Shown: piece by piece, positions 60,428 through 64,000 of the stretch
Numbering within the stretch: position 1 is the stretch's first letter
Layout of the letters: every line of letters starts with the position of its first letter
Assembly (NCBI GenBank): GCA_035307765.1
Contig: DATGHU010000048.1
Location: 10,099-74,098 of the forward strand
DNA: 64,000 bases
Direction of reading: 5' to 3'
Origin: a bacterium
Lineage (GTDB): Bacteria > Sysuimicrobiota > Sysuimicrobiia > Sysuimicrobiales > Segetimicrobiaceae
Made by a program: the position numbers and the translations under genes
The notes under the pieces: generated by a model
What the model was told of the DNA's origin: nothing
Database searches by the model: none
What the model saw: the letters and a program-made list of their open reading frames with translations, nothing else

Positions 60428-61639
60428 ATGGGAGAGACGCGCGTGCGCCGCAGCCTCGCAGACCTGGCACCTCCCGTACGGTTGCTCTGCGGAACGGGTC
60501 CAACAAACCCCGACCCGCGGGTCTTGCGGGCGCTTGGCGCTCCCCTCCTTGGGCAGTTCGACCCGGCGTTCACCGCGATAATGTCGGACGTCATCGAATT
60601 GGTGCGGGTCGTGTTCCAAACCGCCAACGCGCGAGCCTTCGCGGTGTCGGGGACCGGCCGGGCGGCGATGGAGGCCGCGCTGGCGTCCCTGATCGAGCCC
60701 GGGGACCGAGTGGTGGTGGCCAACTGCGGCCGGTTCGGCGATCTCTTCGCTGAGATCGCCTCGCGGTACGGCGCCCGGGTCGCGCAGGTCTGCGCCGAGT
60801 GGGGGCGGGTGGTCGAGCCCGGGGCGATCGAGGAGGCGCTGCGAAAAGAGCCGGCCAAGCTCGTGGCCGTGGTGCACGGGGAGACGAGCACGGGGATGTG
60901 GCAGCCCATCGATGAGATCGGCCCGATCTGCCGCGCGCACGGCTGCCTGCTCGTGGTCGACGCCGTCGTCACCCTGGGCGGGGTCCCGGTGGAGACCGAC
61001 GCCTGGGAGGTCGACGTCTGCTTTGCCGGCACCCAGAAGTGTCTCGGGTGTCCCTCCGGAATGGGACCCATCACCTACAACGCCCGGGCCGAGGCGGCGC
61101 TGGCCGCGCGCCGGACCCCGGTCGTGAGCAATTACCTCGACCTCACTCAACTCCAGCGGTACTGGGGTCCCGAGCGCTTGAATCACCACACCCTCCCCAC
61201 CAGTATGACCTACGGATTGCGCGAGGCGCTGCGGCTCGTTGTGGAGGAGGGGATTCCCGCCCGCGCCCTGCGCCACCGCCGCGCGGGAGACGCTCTCAAG
61301 GTCGGGCTCACGGCAATGGGGATGGAACTCTTCGGCGATCCCCGGCACCGCCTGCCGATGATCACGGCGGTCAAGGTCCCGGCAAACGTGGACGACGACG
61401 CGGCGCGGCGGCGGCTTCTCGACGAGTTTGGGATCGAGATCGCCACCTCGTTCGGCCCGCTGCGGGGCAAGATCTGGCGGATCGGGTTGATGGGGCCGAA
61501 CGCCGGGTTGCCGGCGGTCCTGTCCGTGGTCGATGGGCTCGAGCACGTGCTGCGAGAATTCGGCGCGCCTGCGCCCCACGGGATAGGCGCTGAGGCCGCA
61601 CGTGAAGCCTACCGGCTGTCCGGGTCGGATGCTCGATAA
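60428..61639 (+). CDS. pucG: Ureidoglycine-glyoxylate aminotransferase-like (PucG) PLP enzyme
   Basis: 403 residues of class V aminotransferases. LLGQFDPAFTAIM, MVVANCGRFGDLF-like VVANCGRFGDLF, VAVVHGETSTGMW, GTQKCLGCPSGMGPITYN, SNYLDLTQLQRYWGPERLNHH and FGIEIATSFGPLRGKIWRIG match Bacillus PucG closely from memory. PLP lysine is Lys204; Gln43 and Asn252 align with the Gln37 and Asn264 reported to mark ureidoglycine (rather than alanine) specificity, allowing for a loop deletion. The enzyme transfers the amino group of S-ureidoglycine to glyoxylate, giving oxalurate and glycine. ATG abuts the DUF1116 stop. Confidence 0.88.
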   Translation: MGETRVRRSLADLAPPVRLLCGTGPTNPDPRVLRALGAPLLGQFDPAFTAIMSDVIELVRVVFQTANARAFAVSGTGRAAMEAALASLIEPGDRVVVANCGRFGDLFAEIASRYGARVAQVCAEWGRVVEPGAIEEALRKEPAKLVAVVHGETSTGMWQPIDEIGPICRAHGCLLVVDAVVTLGGVPVETDAWEVDVCFAGTQKCLGCPSGMGPITYNARAEAALAARRTPVVSNYLDLTQLQRYWGPERLNHHTLPTSMTYGLREALRLVVEEGIPARALRHRRAGDALKVGLTAMGMELFGDPRHRLPMITAVKVPANVDDDAARRRLLDEFGIEIATSFGPLRGKIWRIGLMGPNAGLPAVLSVVDGLEHVLREFGAPAPHGIGAEAAREAYRLSGSDAR

Positions 61640-61766
61640 TTCCCATCCGATCTCCGGTCGGGACGACCCGGATTCTTGCAGGCCCTCCTGAGGCGCGGCG
61701 ACGATTTGCGCGCCCACGGCGCGACGGGTCGACCAATCGTTGCATCGCCCCGAGGCCCAACCCGCC

Positions 61767-61798
61767 TTGCCATTCCCGCAAATCGTGTGGCATACTAA
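61767..61798 (+). promoter_or_regulatory. Promoter of the cold-shock gene
   Basis: TTGCCA (61767-61772) is followed by a -10-like CATACTAAT (61791-61799), 18-20 bp away. The start codon lies 60 bp further, giving a leader typical of cspA-type genes. Confidence 0.5.
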
Positions 61799-61858
61799 TA
61801 CGGCATCAGCAGGCTGCAAAGTCGGTTGGTAGCATGCAGGATAGAGAGGTGGGACGGT

Positions 61859-62065
61859 ATGGCAGGAGGGACAGTGAAGTGGTTCAGCGCCGAGAAGGGG
61901 TACGGCTTCATCACCCCCGAGGAAGGCACCAAGGATTTGTTCGTGCACTTCAGCGCAATTCAGGGTGAGGGGTACAAGACACTGAACGAAGGCGACAAGG
62001 TGGAGTACGAGGAGACCTCCGGGCAGAAGGGCCCGCAGGCCGCAAACGTGCGAGTGGTTCGCTAA
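61859..62065 (+). CDS. cspA: Cold-shock protein (CspA family)
   Basis: 68 residues: [20 protein letters not shown] and [20 protein letters not shown] hold both RNA-binding motifs (KGYGFI and LFVHF); the end is QAANVRVV. A single-stranded nucleic-acid chaperone. ATG 61859 follows AGAGAGGTGGG; the longer frame is rejected. It interrupts the catabolic run with its own promoter. Confidence 0.95.
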   Translation: MAGGTVKWFSAEKGYGFITPEEGTKDLFVHFSAIQGEGYKTLNEGDKVEYEETSGQKGPQAANVRVVR

Positions 62066-62163
62066 CGGGCGAGATCGCGTCGGTGCACGGCGGGGTGGGG
62101 ATGGCGACAACAGGCCATCCCCTCCGAATTTTTTGTGATCGCTGAGCGGGGAGAGGGGACCTC

Positions 62164-63819
62164 ATGCCACACGAGACGTACGCGACAAAATTTGGGCTCC
62201 GGCCGGTTGTCTATGGCCGGAAGGGGATGGTGGCGACGGCCAACCCGCTGGCCACCCAGGCCGGGGTTCGGATGCTGGCCCAGGGGGGAAACGCGGTCGA
62301 CGCCATCGTCGCCGCGGCCGCAGCGATCGGCGTGGCGGAGCCCTACATGTCAGGGCTGGCCGGATGCGGCACGCTTCTGCTCACGCCCCCGGGCGAGAGC
62401 CCGCGGGCGCTCGTGTTCCTGGGGCGGGCGCCCACCGGGGCGGTACCCGAGCGATTCCCCGGGGGACGTCCCGACACCGGATATCTTGCGCCGGCGGTGC
62501 CCGGGAACCTCGCGGGGTGGGCGCGGGTCCTGGCTGACTACGGGAAGCTCTCCCTCGCGCATGTGCTCGAGCCTGCGATAGAGTTGGCCGAGCGGGGCGT
62601 CCCGTTCACCCCGTTCGATCACCAGATGTTCACGGAAAGTGCCCGCCGGCTGACCGCGGAGGGGGGCGAGACCTACCTGCACCACGGCCGCATCCCCGCG
62701 GTCGGAGCCCTTCTCGTTCAGCCGGATCTGGCGAAGACCTTTCGTCGGATCGCGGCGGACGGTATCGGCTACCTTTACGGTGGGCCTCTGGGGCGGGACA
62801 CCGACCGGCTGATGCGCGATCGGGGGGGATTGATTGCGGAAGCGGATCTCCACGCGTATCCGGAGACATTGCAGTGGACGTCGCCGATCCAGACCACCTA
62901 CCGGGGGGTGACGATCTTTGCGCCGCCGCCGCCGACGAGTGCGATCCAGGTGCTGGAGACGCTCAACGTGCTGGAGACGTTTGACGTCAAGGGTGGGGGC
63001 CACCTCAGCGCCGATCACCTGGCGATGATCGCCGAGGCGTCCCGCGCCGCCCGGGTGGATACCGATCGCCTGGTAGGCGATCCGGGCCGCGTGACCATCC
63101 CGGTGGCCAGGCTCCTTTCCTCCGAGCACACGACGGAGCTTCGGGCGGAGGCGGTCCGCCGTCTGCACGCCTCATCGACAGTGACCGGGGGCGTTCCCGC
63201 CGGGGGGTGCGCGGAGGGCGGAAGCGACGGGGTCGCCTCCACCACCCACCTGGCCGCCGCCGATGCGAGCGGCCTTGCGGTCAACATCACCCACAGCCTC
63301 GGGCACGGGTTTGGAAGCGGGGTCGTGGTCCCCGGCACCGGCGTGTGTCTCAACAACGCGATGCGCTGGTTTTCGCTGACGCCCGGCCACCCAAATGTGG
63401 TCGCGCCCGACAAAACCCACGAGTGGCCCGTGGCTCCGGTCCACCTCCACCGCCACGGGCGGTTCCTGGGGACGGTGGGGACCCCCGGGGCCTACGGAAT
63501 CCTCGTCACCACCGTGCAGGTCCTGGTGCACCTGCTCGACTTCGGGCTCAACCTCCAGGACGCGATCGCCGCACCGCGGTTTCGCTGGATCGATGATGTC
63601 AGCGAGGGTGATCCGGTACCTCCGCGGGCGATGCGGGTGGAGTCCCGTGTACCCGAGGAGACGAGGGCGGAGCTTGCCGCCCGCGGGTATGAGATCGACA
63701 CGCTGGGGGCGTGGTCGATGCGGGTGGGCGGGGTGCAGGGGATTCTCGCGGATCCCGACACCGGATGGATCGCCGGCGCCGCCGATCCCCGGCGGAATGG
63801 GTACGCGGTCGGCTGGTGA
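62164..63819 (+). CDS. Cytoplasmic gamma-glutamyltransferase-family Ntn hydrolase (HpxW candidate)
   Basis: 551 residues. GMVATANPLATQAGVRMLAQGGNAVDAIVAAAAAIGVAEPYMSGLAG is the GGT opening (in pieces), and ASTTHLAAADASGLAVNITH then FGSGVVVPGTGVCLNNAM the processing site; Thr360 is the predicted nucleophile after self-cleavage. There is no signal peptide, unlike periplasmic GGTs, and the glutamate-binding RExAP motif is altered to LGRAP. Klebsiella HpxW, an oxamate amidohydrolase of the uric-acid pathway, belongs to this superfamily. With PucG and DUF1116 next door, an oxamate-type substrate is plausible but inferred. Confidence 0.82.
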   Translation: MPHETYATKFGLRPVVYGRKGMVATANPLATQAGVRMLAQGGNAVDAIVAAAAAIGVAEPYMSGLAGCGTLLLTPPGESPRALVFLGRAPTGAVPERFPGGRPDTGYLAPAVPGNLAGWARVLADYGKLSLAHVLEPAIELAERGVPFTPFDHQMFTESARRLTAEGGETYLHHGRIPAVGALLVQPDLAKTFRRIAADGIGYLYGGPLGRDTDRLMRDRGGLIAEADLHAYPETLQWTSPIQTTYRGVTIFAPPPPTSAIQVLETLNVLETFDVKGGGHLSADHLAMIAEASRAARVDTDRLVGDPGRVTIPVARLLSSEHTTELRAEAVRRLHASSTVTGGVPAGGCAEGGSDGVASTTHLAAADASGLAVNITHSLGHGFGSGVVVPGTGVCLNNAMRWFSLTPGHPNVVAPDKTHEWPVAPVHLHRHGRFLGTVGTPGAYGILVTTVQVLVHLLDFGLNLQDAIAAPRFRWIDDVSEGDPVPPRAMRVESRVPEETRAELAARGYEIDTLGAWSMRVGGVQGILADPDTGWIAGAADPRRNGYAVGW

Positions 63820-63870
63820 AATGAGGCGGGACATGGCCGCGTCATTCGGAGCGTGTTAGACTAGTTCGCC

Positions 63871-63915
63871 ATGAAAAATGCAGCTCGAACAACGGATCTG
63901 GTACAGATCCGGTAG
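63871..63915 (+). CDS. Possible 14-codon leader peptide
   Basis: ATGAAAAATGCAGCTCGAAC begins a short frame (MKNAARTTDLVQIR) that ends in the TAG at 63913-63915, inside the structured region. It has no clear ribosome binding site and could be chance; it matters only because an RNA hairpin starts at its stop codon. Confidence 0.2.
   Translation: MKNAARTTDLVQIR
63894..63910. promoter_or_regulatory. Inverted repeat GGATCTG-GTA-CAGATCC
   Basis: Seven perfect base pairs with a three-base spacer. It could be an operator or the first stem of the RNA structure that follows at 63911-63956. Confidence 0.4.
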
Positions 63916-63956
63916 CGGGCTGAAGGGATGAGCGGGTCCTTTCGCCCGAAACTACC
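63911..63956 (+). ncRNA. Candidate structured RNA element (long nested hairpin)
   Basis: Three stems nest: GGTAG (63911-63915) with CTACC (63952-63956); CGGGC (63916-63920) with GCCCG (63944-63948); AAGGGA (63923-63928) with TCCTTT (63937-63942). An AAA bulge lies on the 3' side and the terminal loop is TGAGCGGG. It could be the 5' leader (riboswitch or attenuator) of a gene beyond the window edge, but no known riboswitch class is recognised. Confidence 0.4.
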
Positions 63957-64000
63957 GCGTCGCACCGATCGTCACCATTCGATCCAGATTGTAGGTCAGA

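Noticed and set aside
59792-62110. Long minus-strand frame (772 codons) opposite DUF1116, PucG and cspA
   Set aside because: Antisense to three well-supported genes, low-complexity, no start signal or domain.
1-64000. CRISPR arrays, prophage, insertion sequences
   Set aside because: No regularly spaced direct repeats, transposase, integrase, terminase or capsid genes were seen.

Overview
The window is high-GC bacterial chromosome with no rRNA, tRNA, phage, insertion sequence or CRISPR array that I could recognise. Strong GGAGG-type ribosome binding sites, mixed ATG/GTG/TTG starts, an abundance of ABC solute-binding proteins, Tat-exported binding proteins, a luciferase-like (possibly F420-linked) oxidoreductase, YXWGXW-repeat and DUF1211 proteins suggest an uncultivated soil or subsurface lineage (for example CSP1-3/Sysuimicrobiota-like or another deep 'Terrabacteria' group). 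This placement is inference: there is no marker gene in the window.

Layout. (1) 1-18.6 kb is loosely packed: a CopD-like membrane protein, a DsrE-TusA-SQR-like sulfur-transfer cluster (1.3-3.2 kb), a DAO-type flavoenzyme, a luciferase-like oxidoreductase, secreted and SPOR proteins, an MFS exporter, a three-gene cassette (wHTH, degenerate LAGLIDADG, HTH; 14.1-15.5 kb), an orphan Leu/Ile/Val-type binding protein and a YXWGXW protein, separated by several gene-free stretches of 300-770 bp. (2) 18.8-22.4 kb: PdxA-family dehydrogenase, acyl-CoA ligase, small membrane protein, VOC protein. (3) 22.7-30.3 kb: a GntR regulator behind a perfect 16-bp palindrome, then one co-directional run: FdrA, DUF1116, carbamate kinase, a biuret-hydrolase-like cysteine hydrolase, an NCS2-type permease and a stand-alone allophanate-hydrolase C-terminal-type domain. 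(4) 30.4-37.4 kb: blue copper protein, a frameshifted P1 peptidase, cupin, ParB-fold protein, M20 amidohydrolase, TMEM175-like protein, MDR oxidoreductase. (5) 37.8-48.9 kb: two tandem Tat-type oligopeptide-binding proteins with DppB/DppC permeases, a pseudo-receiver LuxR regulator, an HtrA-like protease, a Crp/Fnr regulator, Xpt, GDPD and a UgpB-like binding protein. (6) 48.9-53.3 kb: a complete Liv-type ABC transporter with its two ATPases fused. (7) 53.5-63.8 kb: MaoC, an aspartate-dehydrogenase/allantoinase-like pair, SDR, creatininase-family and AspA/AstE-family hydrolases, a second DUF1116, a PucG-like ureidoglycine-glyoxylate aminotransferase, CspA, and a cytoplasmic gamma-glutamyltransferase-family protein.

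How they may work together. FdrA and DUF1116 are homologues of E. coli AllF and AllG (oxamate carbamoyltransferase), and carbamate kinase uses the carbamoyl phosphate to make ATP. PucG makes oxalurate, the substrate of that carbamoyltransferase; an allantoinase-like enzyme, xanthine phosphoribosyltransferase and an NCS2 permease also fit purine/ureide metabolism; and the Klebsiella oxamate amidohydrolase HpxW belongs to the gamma-glutamyltransferase superfamily. I therefore propose that regions 3 and 7 form a split ureide pathway running through oxalurate and oxamate to ATP, ammonia and oxalate, with a biuret/allophanate branch. The enzyme families are well supported; the joined pathway and substrates are inference, and allantoate amidohydrolase and AllH (DUF2877) are not visible here.
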